The notes beneath the pieces are model-generated. The model was given only the letters and a program-made list of their open reading frames with translations. It had not been told where the DNA came from and did no database searches. Shown one piece after another: positions 25,912-34,872 of a stretch of 64,000 bases of DNA. How positions within the stretch are numbered: the first letter of the stretch is position 1; the number at the start of each line of letters is the position of its first letter. The stretch comes from Cupriavidus pauculus (GTDB lineage: Bacteria > Pseudomonadota > Gammaproteobacteria > Burkholderiales > Burkholderiaceae): the NCBI RefSeq assembly GCF_008801835.1, contig NZ_VZOW01000009.1:1-64000 (forward strand). The letters run 5' to 3'. The position numbers were made by a program, and so were the translations under genes.

Positions 25912-27429
25912 TTACTTCGCCACCGGCATCGTGAACTCGGCGCCCTTGGCGATGCTGTCCGGCCAGCGCTGCATCACGCTCTTGTAGCGCGTGTAGAAGC
26001 GCACGCCCTCTTCGCCATAGGCGTGATGATCGCCAAACAGCGAGCGCTTCCAGCCACCAAACGAATGCCACGCCATCGGCACTGGAATCGGCACGTTGAT
26101 GCCGACCATGCCCACCTGGATCTGGCGAGCGAACGCGCGGGCGATACCGCCGTCGCTGGTGTAGCACGACACGCCGTTACCAAATTCGTGCCGATTGATC
26201 AGATCCACCGCTTCGGCAAAGTCGTGCACGCGCACCACCGACAGCACCGGCCCGAAGATCTCTTCCTTGTAGATCGTCATGTCCGGCTTGACGTGATCGA
26301 ACAGCGTGCCGCCGACGAAGAATCCGTTGTCGTGACCGTCGACCTTGTGGCCGCGGCCATCGGTCACCAGTTGCGCGCCTTCGGCCACGCCCTTGGCGAT
26401 ATAGCCTTCGACCTTGGCCTTGTGCGCGGCGGTGACCAGCGGGCCCATCTCGGCGTCGGCCTCCATGCCGTTGCGGATCTTCAGCGTCGCGGCGCGCTCG
26501 GCCAGGCGCGGCACCAGCCGGTCGGCCACATCGCCCACCGCCACCGCCACGGAAATCGCCATGCAACGCTCGCCGGCCGAGCCGTACGCGGCGCCCACCA
26601 GCGCATCGACAGCCTGGTCCAGATCGGCGTCGGGCATCACCACCAGGTGGTTCTTTGCGCCGCCCAGCGCCTGCACGCGCTTGCCGTGCCGCGTGCCTTC
26701 CGTGTAGATGTATTCGGCGATCGGCGTGGATCCGACAAACGACAGCGCCTGCACATCGGGATGCGCCAGCAGCGCGTCGACAGCGGTCTTGTCGCCCTGC
26801 ACCACGTTGAACACGCCATCGGGCAGCCCGGCCTGCTTGAGCAGGTCGGCGATCAGCAGGCTCGGCGACGGATCGCGCTCGGACGGCTTGAGCACGAACG
26901 TGTTGCCGCACGCCAGCGCCACCGGGAACATCCACATCGGCACCATCACCGGGAAGTTGAACGGCGTAATGCCGGCCACCACGCCCAGCGGCTGGCGCAG
27001 GTTCCAGTTGTCGATGCCGCCGCCGATGTTGTCGGTGAAATCGGTCTTGAGCAGGTTGGGAATCCCGCAGGCAAACTCCACGACCTCGATGCCGCGCGTG
27101 ACTTCGCCCTTCGCATCGGAAAACACCTTGCCGTGCTCGCGCGTGATCAGCGCGGCCAGGTCATCGTGATGGCGGTCCAGCAGTTCCTTGAACTTGAACA
27201 GGATGCGTGCGCGGCGCAGCGGCGGGGTTTCCGCCCAGGCCGGCCATGCCGCCTTGGCGGCGGCCACCGCGGCCGCCACATCGTCGGCGGTGCCCATCGC
27301 CACGCGCGCCGCGACGTCGCCCGTGGCCGGGTTGAACACATCGGCAAAGCGGTCGGTGCCCGCGCGCTGCACGGTGCCGCCGATGTAGTGATGGATTTCG
27401 GCGATCTGCCGGTTTTCTGCGATATTCAC
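25912..27429 (-). CDS. mmsA: Methylmalonate-semialdehyde dehydrogenase (CoA-acylating)
   Basis: Oxidises methylmalonate or malonate semialdehyde with NAD and CoA to propionyl- or acetyl-CoA. The 505-residue ALDH-fold protein has catalytic Cys289 (GERCMA). In place of the usual general-base Glu it has Asn260 (LGGAKNH), a hallmark of the CoA-acylating MMSDH branch. It starts with GTG, preceded by AGAGGAAGA. It lies 30 bases after an omega-aminotransferase gene, which would make malonate semialdehyde from beta-alanine, so the pair forms a beta-alanine route. Confidence 0.93.
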   Translation of the reverse strand: MNIAENRQIAEIHHYIGGTVQRAGTDRFADVFNPATGDVAARVAMGTADDVAAAVAAAKAAWPAWAETPPLRRARILFKFKELLDRHHDDLAALITREHGKVFSDAKGEVTRGIEVVEFACGIPNLLKTDFTDNIGGGIDNWNLRQPLGVVAGITPFNFPVMVPMWMFPVALACGNTFVLKPSERDPSPSLLIADLLKQAGLPDGVFNVVQGDKTAVDALLAHPDVQALSFVGSTPIAEYIYTEGTRHGKRVQALGGAKNHLVVMPDADLDQAVDALVGAAYGSAGERCMAISVAVAVGDVADRLVPRLAERAATLKIRNGMEADAEMGPLVTAAHKAKVEGYIAKGVAEGAQLVTDGRGHKVDGHDNGFFVGGTLFDHVKPDMTIYKEEIFGPVLSVVRVHDFAEAVDLINRHEFGNGVSCYTSDGGIARAFARQIQVGMVGINVPIPVPMAWHSFGGWKRSLFGDHHAYGEEGVRFYTRYKSVMQRWPDSIAKGAEFTMPVAK

Positions 27430-27459
27430 TGCGGTCTTCCTCTCAATGGCGGGCAGGTC

Positions 27460-28791
27460 TTACTTCACACTCTGCAGTGCCTGCTTCACGGTGTCGAACA
27501 ACTGATCGATCTCGGCCTCGGAAATGATCAGTGGTGGCGAGAATGCCAGGATATCGCCGGTGTAGCGCACCAGCACGCCAAGCTCCAGGCATTTCAGGAA
27601 CGCCTCATAGGCACGCGCACCCGGTGCGCCCGGACGCGATTCCAGTTCCACACCGGCCACCATGCCGAGGTTGCGGATGTCTTTCACATACGGCGCGCCG
27701 CGCAGCGCATGCACGGCCGATTCGAATTTTGCCGACATCTCGGCAGCGCGTTCGAACAGCTTGTCGCGCTTGTAGATGCCCAGCGTGGCGATACAGGCCG
27801 CCATCGCCAGCGGATGGCCCGAATAGGTGTAGCCGTGCGGCAGTTCGATCGCACCAGCGGCCGTGGCGTTGATCACGGCGTCGTGCACTTCGCGGCGCAC
27901 CGCCACTGCGCCCATCGGCACCGCGGCATTGTTGATGGCCTTGGCCATCGTGATCAGGTCCGGCGTCACCTTCAGGCGCTCGGCCGCGGTAGCCGCACCA
28001 AGGCGGCCGAATGCGGTGATGACCTCGTCGAAGATCAGCAGGATGCCGTGCTTGCTGGTGATTTCGCGCAGCTTTTCCAGATAGCCGACCGGCGGCACCA
28101 GAACCCCGGCCGAGCCGGCCAGCGGCTCGACGATGACGGCAGCGATGTTCGAGGCATCGTGCAGCGCGACCAGGCGTTCGAGTTCGTCGGCCAGATGGGC
28201 GCCCCACTGCGGCTGGCCTTTCGAGAACGCGGCCTCGGCGATATTGAGCGTGGCGGGCAGATGATCGGTGCCCGGCATCACGTTGGCCGACCACATCTTG
28301 CGATTCGGCCCGATGCCGCCGACGCCCATGCCGCCAAAGCCAACACCGTGATAACCGCGTTCGCGGCCGATGATGCGCGTGCGTTGCCCTTCGCCGCGCG
28401 CGCGATGGTAGGCCAGCGCGATCTTCAGCGCCGTGTCGACCGATTCGGAGCCGGAATTCGTGAAGAAGATACGATCGAGTCCCTGCGGCATGATCGAGGC
28501 CACCTTGGTGGCGGCTTCGAATTCCAGCGGGTGGCCCATCTGGAACGGCGGTGCGTAGTCGAGCGTGGCCGCCTGGTGCGCGATCGCCTCGACGATTTCC
28601 TTGCGCGCGTGGCCAGCCGCCACGCACCACAGGCCCGCGCACCCATCGAGCACGCGACGTCCGTCGTGGGTCGTGTAGTACATGCCGCTGGCCGAGGCCA
28701 GCAGGCGCGGCGCGGCCTTGTACTGGCGATTGGCCGTGAACGGCATCCACAGGGCTTCGAGATCGGGAATCACGGTTTTGGCGGCGTCCAT
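27460..28791 (-). CDS. bauA: Beta-alanine/omega-amino acid:pyruvate aminotransferase
   Basis: Class III PLP aminotransferase, 443 residues, moving the amino group of beta-alanine (or other omega-amines) to pyruvate. The PLP Lys284 lies in TMAKAINN, Asp255 in IFDEVITAFGR contacts the cofactor, and the LWMPFT start is typical of omega-transaminases. The ATG at 28791 matches the family N-terminus. It is co-transcribed with mmsA and divergent from a MocR regulator. I assign BauA by context; other omega-amine substrates are possible. Confidence 0.88.
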   Translation of the reverse strand: MDAAKTVIPDLEALWMPFTANRQYKAAPRLLASASGMYYTTHDGRRVLDGCAGLWCVAAGHARKEIVEAIAHQAATLDYAPPFQMGHPLEFEAATKVASIMPQGLDRIFFTNSGSESVDTALKIALAYHRARGEGQRTRIIGRERGYHGVGFGGMGVGGIGPNRKMWSANVMPGTDHLPATLNIAEAAFSKGQPQWGAHLADELERLVALHDASNIAAVIVEPLAGSAGVLVPPVGYLEKLREITSKHGILLIFDEVITAFGRLGAATAAERLKVTPDLITMAKAINNAAVPMGAVAVRREVHDAVINATAAGAIELPHGYTYSGHPLAMAACIATLGIYKRDKLFERAAEMSAKFESAVHALRGAPYVKDIRNLGMVAGVELESRPGAPGARAYEAFLKCLELGVLVRYTGDILAFSPPLIISEAEIDQLFDTVKQALQSVK

Positions 28792-28877
28792 ACATTCTCC
28801 TGATAGCGGTGTAAGCAGCGTGGCACGGCGGTGCGCCACGGATGTCGGCCACTCTACCGGCGGGGTCTGGCCTAAAG

Positions 28878-28933
28878 AATATACGGTCTGGAGATCGACA
28901 GCTGACCGTACAGTTCCACGCGCGGTAACTGTA
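28878..28933. promoter_or_regulatory. Nested inverted repeats at the bauA promoter
   Basis: Two inverted repeats overlap: TACGGTC (28882-28888) with GACCGTA (28904-28910), and TACAGTT (28909-28915) with AACTGTA (28927-28933). A minus-strand -10-like TATATT (28878-28883) touches the first half-site, about 90 bases from the bauA start. The arrangement suggests the divergent MocR acts here as activator or repressor. The rest of the 327-base divergent region has no gene. Confidence 0.6.
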
Positions 28934-29082
28934 TAGATATCGCGCCGCGCCGCGACATTTCGCCAGCCGCCATGGCGCGCCCGTTGCAGTGCTGAAATGC
29001 CGGTTCCACGCCCAATTCACGGCCGATCCACGCTGCAACGCATCAAAACACCCGGTCCACGCCGAAGCGGTCCGCATGCCAG

Positions 29083-29094
29083 TACACTGTACAG
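29083..29094. promoter_or_regulatory. CTGTACAG palindrome ahead of MocR gene
   Basis: A possible -10 box TACACT (29083-29088) overlaps the palindrome CTGTACAG (29087-29094), which shares the TACAG half-site found at the bauA promoter. It sits 25 bases before the MocR ATG and fits autoregulation. Confidence 0.5.
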
Positions 29095-29118
29095 GTTTTG
29101 ATTCGTTCCACGCGCCGC

Positions 29119-30570
29119 ATGCTCAACCTGAACCTGATCCGCAGCCGCCGCGGCGGCGAAACACTGACCGAGCAGATCGTCGCCGGCATCGCCGCGCTGA
29201 TCGATCGCCGCGCACTGCGCGCCGGCGCATCGCTGCCGTCGGTGCGCCGGCTGGCCCAGCAGCACAACGTCAGCACCTTCACCGTGGCCGAAGCCTATGG
29301 CCGCTTGACGGCGCTCGGTTATCTGGCGGCGCGGCCGGGCTCGGGTTATACGGTGGCGCATCGCCACGCGCCGGCCGGCCATCCGCGTGCGCCGCACTGG
29401 GAAGCGCCGGGGCTCAACGCGGCGTGGCTGTTGTCCGATGTGTTTGCCGACCATTCGGTGCCGATCAAGGCCGGCGCCGGATGGCTGCCCGGCGACTGGC
29501 TCAACGAGGAAGGCCTGCATCAGGCGATGCGCAGCGCGGCGCGCGTGCCTGCGGCGCAGGTATCGGGCTACGGCCACCCATACGGCTTCGGCGCGCTGCG
29601 CGAGCATATCGCCGTGCACCTGAGCCAGTACGGCATGCCGGTGCAGGCGCAGCAGGTGGTGCTCACCCAGGGCGCCACCCAGGCGCTGGATCTGGTGGTG
29701 CGAACGCTGCTGCAGCCCGGCGACACGGTACTGGTGGAATCGCCGTGCTATTGCAATCTGCTGCAGATCCTGCGGCTGGCGGGATTGCGCGCCATTGGCG
29801 TGCCGCGCACGGCGGCGGGCCTGGACACCGATGCGCTCGACGACGCGATCCGCCAGCACGCGCCGCGCGCACTATTCGTCAACACGGTGCTGCAGAATCC
29901 GACCGGCGCCACGCTGACCAGCATGAATGCGTTCCGGGTGCTGCAACTGGCCGAGCAGCACCGCCTGCTGGTGGTGGAGGACGATATCTATCGCGAACTG
30001 GCGCCGGCCGGATCGCCGATGCTGGCGGCCATGGACGGCCTGTCGCAGGTGGTCTACGTGAATGGCTTCTCGAAAACGATCACGCCGTCGCTGCGCGTCG
30101 GCTATCTGGCGGCCAGCCCCGATCTTGCCAAGGCATTTGCGCGCACCAAGATGGCGGTCGGACTGACCTCGTCGGAAGTGACCGAGCGGCTCGTGTATTC
30201 GGTGCTGACCAGCGGCCACTATGGACGCCACGTCGCCGCGCTGGCCGAACGGCTACGCGCGCAGCAGGATCACGTGACGGAAAAAATGGAAGCGCATGGG
30301 CTGGAAATCATGCTGCGGCCCGAAGGCGGCATGTTTGCCTGGGCCCGGCTGGCGCAGGCGCCGGGCGCAGCCGGAGCGGCGCTCACCGGCAACCGGCTCG
30401 CCACGCTGGCGCTGGAACACGGCATCTGGCTCGCGCCAGGATCGTACTTCGAACCGGGGGAAACCGATTCGCCATGGATCCGCTTCAACGTGGCGACCAG
30501 CGATGCGCCGCAATTGTGGGCATTTTTCGATGCCGTGCGCGGCGGGACGGAAATCGCCCGCGCCGCCTGA
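29119..30570 (+). CDS. MocR-type GntR regulator (beta-alanine locus)
   Basis: A 483-residue GntR winged-helix plus aminotransferase-like regulator. The DNA-binding half includes LPSVRRLAQQHNVSTFTVAEAYGRL and the wing RPGSGYTV; the PLP Lys319 is in NGFSKT. It is divergent from bauA-mmsA, so it probably controls beta-alanine catabolism. It is a paralogue of the MocR at 22879-24279. The ATG at 29119 is preferred over a TTG seven codons upstream because it matches the MocR start MLNLNLIR. Confidence 0.88.
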   Translation: MLNLNLIRSRRGGETLTEQIVAGIAALIDRRALRAGASLPSVRRLAQQHNVSTFTVAEAYGRLTALGYLAARPGSGYTVAHRHAPAGHPRAPHWEAPGLNAAWLLSDVFADHSVPIKAGAGWLPGDWLNEEGLHQAMRSAARVPAAQVSGYGHPYGFGALREHIAVHLSQYGMPVQAQQVVLTQGATQALDLVVRTLLQPGDTVLVESPCYCNLLQILRLAGLRAIGVPRTAAGLDTDALDDAIRQHAPRALFVNTVLQNPTGATLTSMNAFRVLQLAEQHRLLVVEDDIYRELAPAGSPMLAAMDGLSQVVYVNGFSKTITPSLRVGYLAASPDLAKAFARTKMAVGLTSSEVTERLVYSVLTSGHYGRHVAALAERLRAQQDHVTEKMEAHGLEIMLRPEGGMFAWARLAQAPGAAGAALTGNRLATLALEHGIWLAPGSYFEPGETDSPWIRFNVATSDAPQLWAFFDAVRGGTEIARAA

Positions 30571-30647
30571 GCCGCCCTTCGGACCGCTATCGGCGCGAGA
30601 TCGGCGCGAAACCCGCCGACAGCGGGTGCGCCGCGATGCCATGCCGC

Positions 30648-31262
30648 TCAGAAGCGGTAGCGCACGTACCCGGTGTAGAAGTTGCTGCCCGGGTTCGGTT
30701 CCTTGATGCCGGCGTTGGAGATGTGCTGGAAGCGGAAGCCCACTTCGGTGTTGGCGTTCTTGCCGAAGCCCACGCCGATGCCGACCATGTCGGAGAACTG
30801 GAACGCGGTGCCCGAGCGGTTCTGGTCCGACGTGCCGGTATGGCTCAGCACGCGCAGGCCCACCGAGGCCTCGGCAAACGGCACGAAATAGCCGCCGCGC
30901 TTTTCCACGCGGAAGATCGGCGACACGCCGAATTCGAACAGATTCTGTTGATTGGTGCCGCTGCGCGCATCCCAGCCTGCGACGTTGAATTCGCCCTGCA
31001 GGCGGAACAGCCATCCCTGCGGATTGCCGTACTGGATCGGCGTGTTGAAGTTCAGGCCGAGTTCATACTTGTTGACGCCGTGGCTCGGATCGCGGCCCAT
31101 CGCGACGTGCACGGCGGGGTGGCTCCAGCCAACCAGTTCTTCGGCGCTGGCAGCGGAACTGGCGCCGGCGGCAAGCGCGGCGAGGGCAACGGTGCGGACG
31201 ATAAGGAGGCTTCGGGATTTTTGAGCGAGGTGCATGCGGCGTTGTTGTTGTTCTGTCTTCAT
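30648..31262 (-). CDS. pagL: Lipid A 3-O-deacylase PagL-like outer-membrane enzyme
   Basis: An outer-membrane beta-barrel enzyme that removes the 3-O acyl chain of lipid A. The product (204 residues from the chosen ATG) has a signal peptide ending near SAASA|EE (residues 25-40) and alternating beta strands ending in the Phe of VRYRF, as outer-membrane proteins do. The conserved catalytic block FRFQHISNAGIKEPNPG contains His180 and Ser182. The third triad residue (Glu, 12 positions after Ser in the Pseudomonas enzyme) aligns with Asn194. The start is uncertain; an ATG at 31238 would also include the signal peptide. Confidence 0.83.
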   Translation of the reverse strand: MKTEQQQRRMHLAQKSRSLLIVRTVALAALAAGASSAASAEELVGWSHPAVHVAMGRDPSHGVNKYELGLNFNTPIQYGNPQGWLFRLQGEFNVAGWDARSGTNQQNLFEFGVSPIFRVEKRGGYFVPFAEASVGLRVLSHTGTSDQNRSGTAFQFSDMVGIGVGFGKNANTEVGFRFQHISNAGIKEPNPGSNFYTGYVRYRF

Positions 31263-31772
31263 GTTCGGGGGCATCGAAGAGAGAGTGGCTCGGCAAACGG
31301 AATCGAATGCCTGACCGATCGGAAGCACCAGGGCGCTCCGGGCAGTCAGGCCCAGAGCCGCTCCACCAACCAGCTCGCGGCAACACAAATTCCGAGCCAG
31401 ACGGCGAGGCAGCCTGCAATAAAACGGTAAGTCATTGTGAAAATCAACAGCAGAGTGGAGGCTTTGAATCGAATTTTTGCGACGCATTATACATGCATGA
31501 ATGTATGTATCGGGGCGTCGACTGTCGCGCACTTCATTGACAGTGATCGATCAATCAGAAAAATCTCCAAGGCGCATCATGCCAGCGCGCCAACAACCCT
31601 GCACGCCGAGGGTTAAACGGACGAATCAAAAATTTTGGCGGTACGGACGCGGCAAATGTGCTCGCCGTAGCGTCGCTGGCAGCCGTCACGCTCGGCCCAT
31701 GCGCAGCGCCCCGACGGCGCACGGGGCGCGGTCGGGGCGAAGATTCTCAGAAAATTCAAAGGGTTGGGTAAA
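31263..31772. other. Gene-poor, AT-richer intergenic region
   Basis: About 510 bases between pagL and the hydrolase gene. No frame here has convincing codon usage. The region is visibly richer in A and T than its surroundings and contains an ATACAT-N6-ATGTAT inverted repeat (31489-31506) and the palindrome TGATCGATCA (31544-31553). It probably includes the pagL promoter; no known element is recognised. Confidence 0.5.
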
Positions 31773-32651
31773 TCAGCCGCGCAGAAACGGTAGGACTTCT
31801 TCCAGCAGGCGGGCGGGAATTTCCTCGGCAATGTAGTGGCCGCACGGCAGCGCGTGGCCGGTGACGTGGCGCGCCACGCGACGCCATTCTTCGAGCGGCT
31901 GGAAACATTTTCCAACCGCACCGTCGGCGCCCCACAACGCCAGCATGTCGCACTCGATCATGCGGCCCGCGGCGATGTCGGCGCGGTCGTGTTCCAGGTC
32001 GATGCCTGCGCTGGCGCGGTAGTCCTCGCAAAGGCCGTGGGCCGATCCGGGCTGCTGCAGGCAGCGCAGATATTCGGCCAGCGCGGCGTCGGTAAACGGG
32101 GCCAGGCCGGCGCTGCGGCTTCCCATGGTCTGACGCAGATAAAGCGCCGGATCGGCCTCGATCAGCGTCTCCGGAAACGGCGCCGGGCGAATCAGAAAAA
32201 ACCAGTGGTAATAGGCGCGTGCGAAGGCCTCGTTGGTCTGCGCATACATCGCCAGCGTCGGTGCGATGTCCAGCGTCACCAGCCGGCGGACCGCCTGCGG
32301 GTGGTCGACGGCCAGCCGGTGCGCCACGCGCGCGCCGCGGTCGTGCGCCATCACGCTGAAGTGCTCGAACCCGAGCGCGCGCATCACGGCCAACTGGTCG
32401 GCCGCCATGACGCGCTTGCTGTAGTTGCTGTGGTCGGGCAGCCCGGCGGGCTTGCCGCTGTCGCCGTAGCCGCGCAGGTCGGTCGCCACCACGGTGAAGT
32501 GGCGCGCCAGCTCGCCGGCCACCTTGTGCCAGATCACGTGCGTCTGCGGATGGCCGTGCAACAGCAGCAACGGCGGCCCTTCCCCGCCGACCACCGCGTG
32601 AATCGGCACCCCGTCATGGTCGATGCGATGCGTGACGAATCCCTCAAACAT
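31773..32651 (-). CDS. Haloacetate/fluoroacetate dehalogenase-type alpha/beta hydrolase
   Basis: A 292-residue alpha/beta hydrolase matching fluoroacetate dehalogenase (DehH1/FAcD). Compared with the Rhodopseudomonas enzyme, all key residues are present with the same spacing: nucleophile Asp104, carboxylate-binding Arg105 and Arg108, second Asp128, halide-pocket His149, Trp150 and Tyr211, and catalytic His272. It should hydrolyse haloacetates to glycolate, although some relatives prefer other 2-halo acids. Its ATG overlaps the leuD stop by eight bases (ATGTTTGA), implying translational coupling. Confidence 0.85.
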   Translation of the reverse strand: MFEGFVTHRIDHDGVPIHAVVGGEGPPLLLLHGHPQTHVIWHKVAGELARHFTVVATDLRGYGDSGKPAGLPDHSNYSKRVMAADQLAVMRALGFEHFSVMAHDRGARVAHRLAVDHPQAVRRLVTLDIAPTLAMYAQTNEAFARAYYHWFFLIRPAPFPETLIEADPALYLRQTMGSRSAGLAPFTDAALAEYLRCLQQPGSAHGLCEDYRASAGIDLEHDRADIAAGRMIECDMLALWGADGAVGKCFQPLEEWRRVARHVTGHALPCGHYIAEEIPARLLEEVLPFLRG

Positions 32652-33306
32652 GCCTGTCTCCCTGTTTTGCCAGCCGCGCCATGGTCGTCGCCGCCACGTC
32701 GCGCAGCCACGGGCTGGCGGCGTGATGGCGGCGCGCGAAGGCGTCGATGTCGGCGGCGTGCGTCAACGACATGCCGATGATATCGAGGCCGCGGCGGAAC
32801 ATGTCCAGATGGCGCGCCGACATCGAGAACGACGTGGCGAACGACCCGGCGCGCACCGTCATCGACGACAGGTCGATGCGGATCGACGCGGGCGCCACTG
32901 GATCGCTGACCGCGCGCATCAGGATATCGACGTCCGCCTGCGGCAGCATCGCCAGCAGCAGACGGTTGTTCATCGCGTTCGAGTAAAAGATCTCGCCGAA
33001 ACTCGGCGCGATCACGGCGCGGATACCGAACTGCTGCAGGCCCCACACGGCGTGCTCGCGGCTGGACCCGCAGCCGAAATTCGCGCCCGCCACCAGCACC
33101 CGCGTATCGCGCCACGCCGGCTGGTTGAGCACGAAATCGGCGCGCGGCGCGCCGTGCTCGTCGAACCGCATGTCGTAGAGCAGGCCCTTGTCGAGACCGG
33201 ACTTGTCGATGCCGCGCAGGAACTGCTTGGGCATGATCTGATCGGTATCGAGGTTTGGCAGCGGCAGCGGCGCGCCGACGCCCTCGATCAATGTGAATGC
33301 CGACAT
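32644..33306 (-). CDS. leuD: 3-isopropylmalate dehydratase small subunit (LeuD paralogue)
   Basis: The swivelling small subunit of an aconitase-family isomerase, 220 residues. The block PNLDTDQIMPKQFL at the N-terminus and ANFGCGSSREHAVW around residues 75-88 are diagnostic. It pairs with the LeuC-like protein encoded immediately upstream. There is no leuB or leuA nearby, so this is probably a second copy that may act on an isopropylmalate analogue. The ATG at 33306 gives the standard start MSAFTLIEG. Confidence 0.85.
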   Translation of the reverse strand: MSAFTLIEGVGAPLPLPNLDTDQIMPKQFLRGIDKSGLDKGLLYDMRFDEHGAPRADFVLNQPAWRDTRVLVAGANFGCGSSREHAVWGLQQFGIRAVIAPSFGEIFYSNAMNNRLLLAMLPQADVDILMRAVSDPVAPASIRIDLSSMTVRAGSFATSFSMSARHLDMFRRGLDIIGMSLTHAADIDAFARRHHAASPWLRDVAATTMARLAKQGDRHV

Positions 33307-33320
33307 GTTCGGACTCCGGG

Positions 33321-34736
33321 TCAATTGAGCGGGTTCAGTTGGCGCACATCGGTGATGCAGCCGGTAACGGCCGCCGCCGCGGCCATGGCGGGGCTCATCA
33401 GGTGCGTGCGTCCGGCGCGTCCCTGGCGGCCCTCGAAGTTGCGATTGGTGGTCGATGCGCAGCGCTCGCCCGGCGACAGCACGTCGTCGTTCATCGCCAG
33501 GCACATCGAGCAGCCGGGCTTGCGCCATTCGAAGCCGGCGTCGATCAGCAACGCGGCAATGCCCTCGGCTTCGGCCTGATCGCGCACCGCGCCCGAGCCC
33601 GGCACCACCATCGCGCGCACGCCGTCGGCCAACTTGCGGCCGCGCACCACGTCGGCCACCGCGCGCAGGTCTTCGATGCGGCCGTTCGTGCACGATCCGA
33701 TGAACACGCGCTGCACCGGCAGGCCGCTCAGCGTGCTGCCCGGCGCGAGGCCAATGTAATCGAGCGCGCGCGCCGCGGCGGCCTGCGCGCTGGCGTCCGC
33801 GGCATCGGTCGGTTGCGGCACGACGGCGGTGACCGGAATCGCCTGGTCGGGACTGGTGCCCCATGTCACGTAGGGCGCGACGACCGATGCGTCGAAGGCC
33901 AGCTCGGCATCGAATACCGCGTCGTCGTCGGAATGCAGCGCCGTCCATGCCGCGCGCGCCGCGTCGGCCATCGGGCCATCGATATCGACCGCGCGCGCCA
34001 GCACGTAGCCGATCGCCGTCTCGTCAGGCGCGATCAGCGCGCCGCGCGCGCCGGCCTCCACGGCCATGTTGCACAGGGTCATGCGCGCTTCCATCGACAG
34101 CGCGTCGATGGCGCTGCCGGTGAATTCGACCACGTAGCCGCGCGCGCCCTGAGCGCCGATGCGCGCGATGACATGCAGGATCAGATCTTTCGACGTGGTG
34201 CCCGGCGGCAGGCTGCCATCGACGCGGATGCGCATGGCCTGCGCCAGCCGGTACACCAGCGTCTGCGTGGCCAGCACGTGCTCGACCTCCGATGTGCCGA
34301 TGCCAAACCCCAGCGCGCCGAACGCGCCATACGTGGTGGTGTGGCTGTCGCCGCAAAGCACGACCATGCCCGGGCGGATCATGCCGTGCTCGGGCGCGAT
34401 CACATGTTCGATGCCTTGCAGCGGATCGTTGGTGTCGAACAGCGCAATCCCGTGCAGATCGCAGTTGCGTTTCAGATTGCGCGCCTGCAACGCCGACGCG
34501 GGGTCCTGGATCACGCGCGGCGACTGCGCGTGCGTGGGGATGATGTGGTCGACCACCGCCAGTTGCTGGCCCGGCGCCGCCACTTGGCGGCCCTGCTCGG
34601 CCAGTCCCGCAAACGCTTGCGGGCTGGTGTACTCGTTCATGATGTGCAGATCCGCGTAGAGCAGCACGTTGTCCGCATCGAGCGTGACAACCGTGTGCGA
34701 TTCCACGAGTTTCCGATACAGCGTGCGTCCGGCCAT
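33321..34736 (-). CDS. leuC: 3-isopropylmalate dehydratase large subunit (LeuC paralogue)
   Basis: The [4Fe-4S] catalytic subunit of the isopropylmalate isomerase family, 471 residues. Cluster ligands are visible in FIGSCTNGR and in GCSMCLAMN. CGDSHTTTYGAFGALGFGIGTSE carries active-site His and Ser residues. It lies 14 bases ahead of leuD and is divergent from a LysR regulator, forming a regulated leuCD-hydrolase unit outside the main leucine operon. Homoaconitase- or citraconate-like substrates remain possible. Confidence 0.87.
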   Translation of the reverse strand: MAGRTLYRKLVESHTVVTLDADNVLLYADLHIMNEYTSPQAFAGLAEQGRQVAAPGQQLAVVDHIIPTHAQSPRVIQDPASALQARNLKRNCDLHGIALFDTNDPLQGIEHVIAPEHGMIRPGMVVLCGDSHTTTYGAFGALGFGIGTSEVEHVLATQTLVYRLAQAMRIRVDGSLPPGTTSKDLILHVIARIGAQGARGYVVEFTGSAIDALSMEARMTLCNMAVEAGARGALIAPDETAIGYVLARAVDIDGPMADAARAAWTALHSDDDAVFDAELAFDASVVAPYVTWGTSPDQAIPVTAVVPQPTDAADASAQAAAARALDYIGLAPGSTLSGLPVQRVFIGSCTNGRIEDLRAVADVVRGRKLADGVRAMVVPGSGAVRDQAEAEGIAALLIDAGFEWRKPGCSMCLAMNDDVLSPGERCASTTNRNFEGRQGRAGRTHLMSPAMAAAAAVTGCITDVRQLNPLN

Positions 34737-34794
34737 GGTGGCTGCCTGTTCTGGAGAGTGGGATGAACGGCAGTCTAATCGCGGAATTCATCGC

Positions 34795-34800
34795 TATAAT
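34795..34800 (+). promoter_or_regulatory. -10 box in the leuC/LysR divergent region
   Basis: TATAAT stands 72 bases before the LysR start codon. It is flanked by a near-direct repeat, CGGAATTCAT at 34782-34791 and CCGCAATTCATT downstream, and TTCAT-N-rich sequence of the T-N11-A kind used by LysR proteins. Confidence 0.5.
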
Positions 34801-34872
34801 TTCGCCATCCGCAATTCATTCGTGCCCTGGATTCATGAGTCTGGCGCGCAATCCTGCACCCTGCCCTCCGCC

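Noticed and set aside
26023-28803. Long open frame antisense to mmsA and bauA
   Set aside because: It runs through two well-supported genes on the opposite strand and has low-complexity Arg/His composition.
28989-31430. 813-codon frame across the MocR and pagL genes
   Set aside because: It overlaps the MocR gene in another frame and pagL antisense; the composition is typical of a shadow frame.
31501-31836. 111-codon plus-strand frame in the pagL/hydrolase gap
   Set aside because: No ribosome binding site and no codon bias. It runs into the 3' end of the hydrolase gene antisense.
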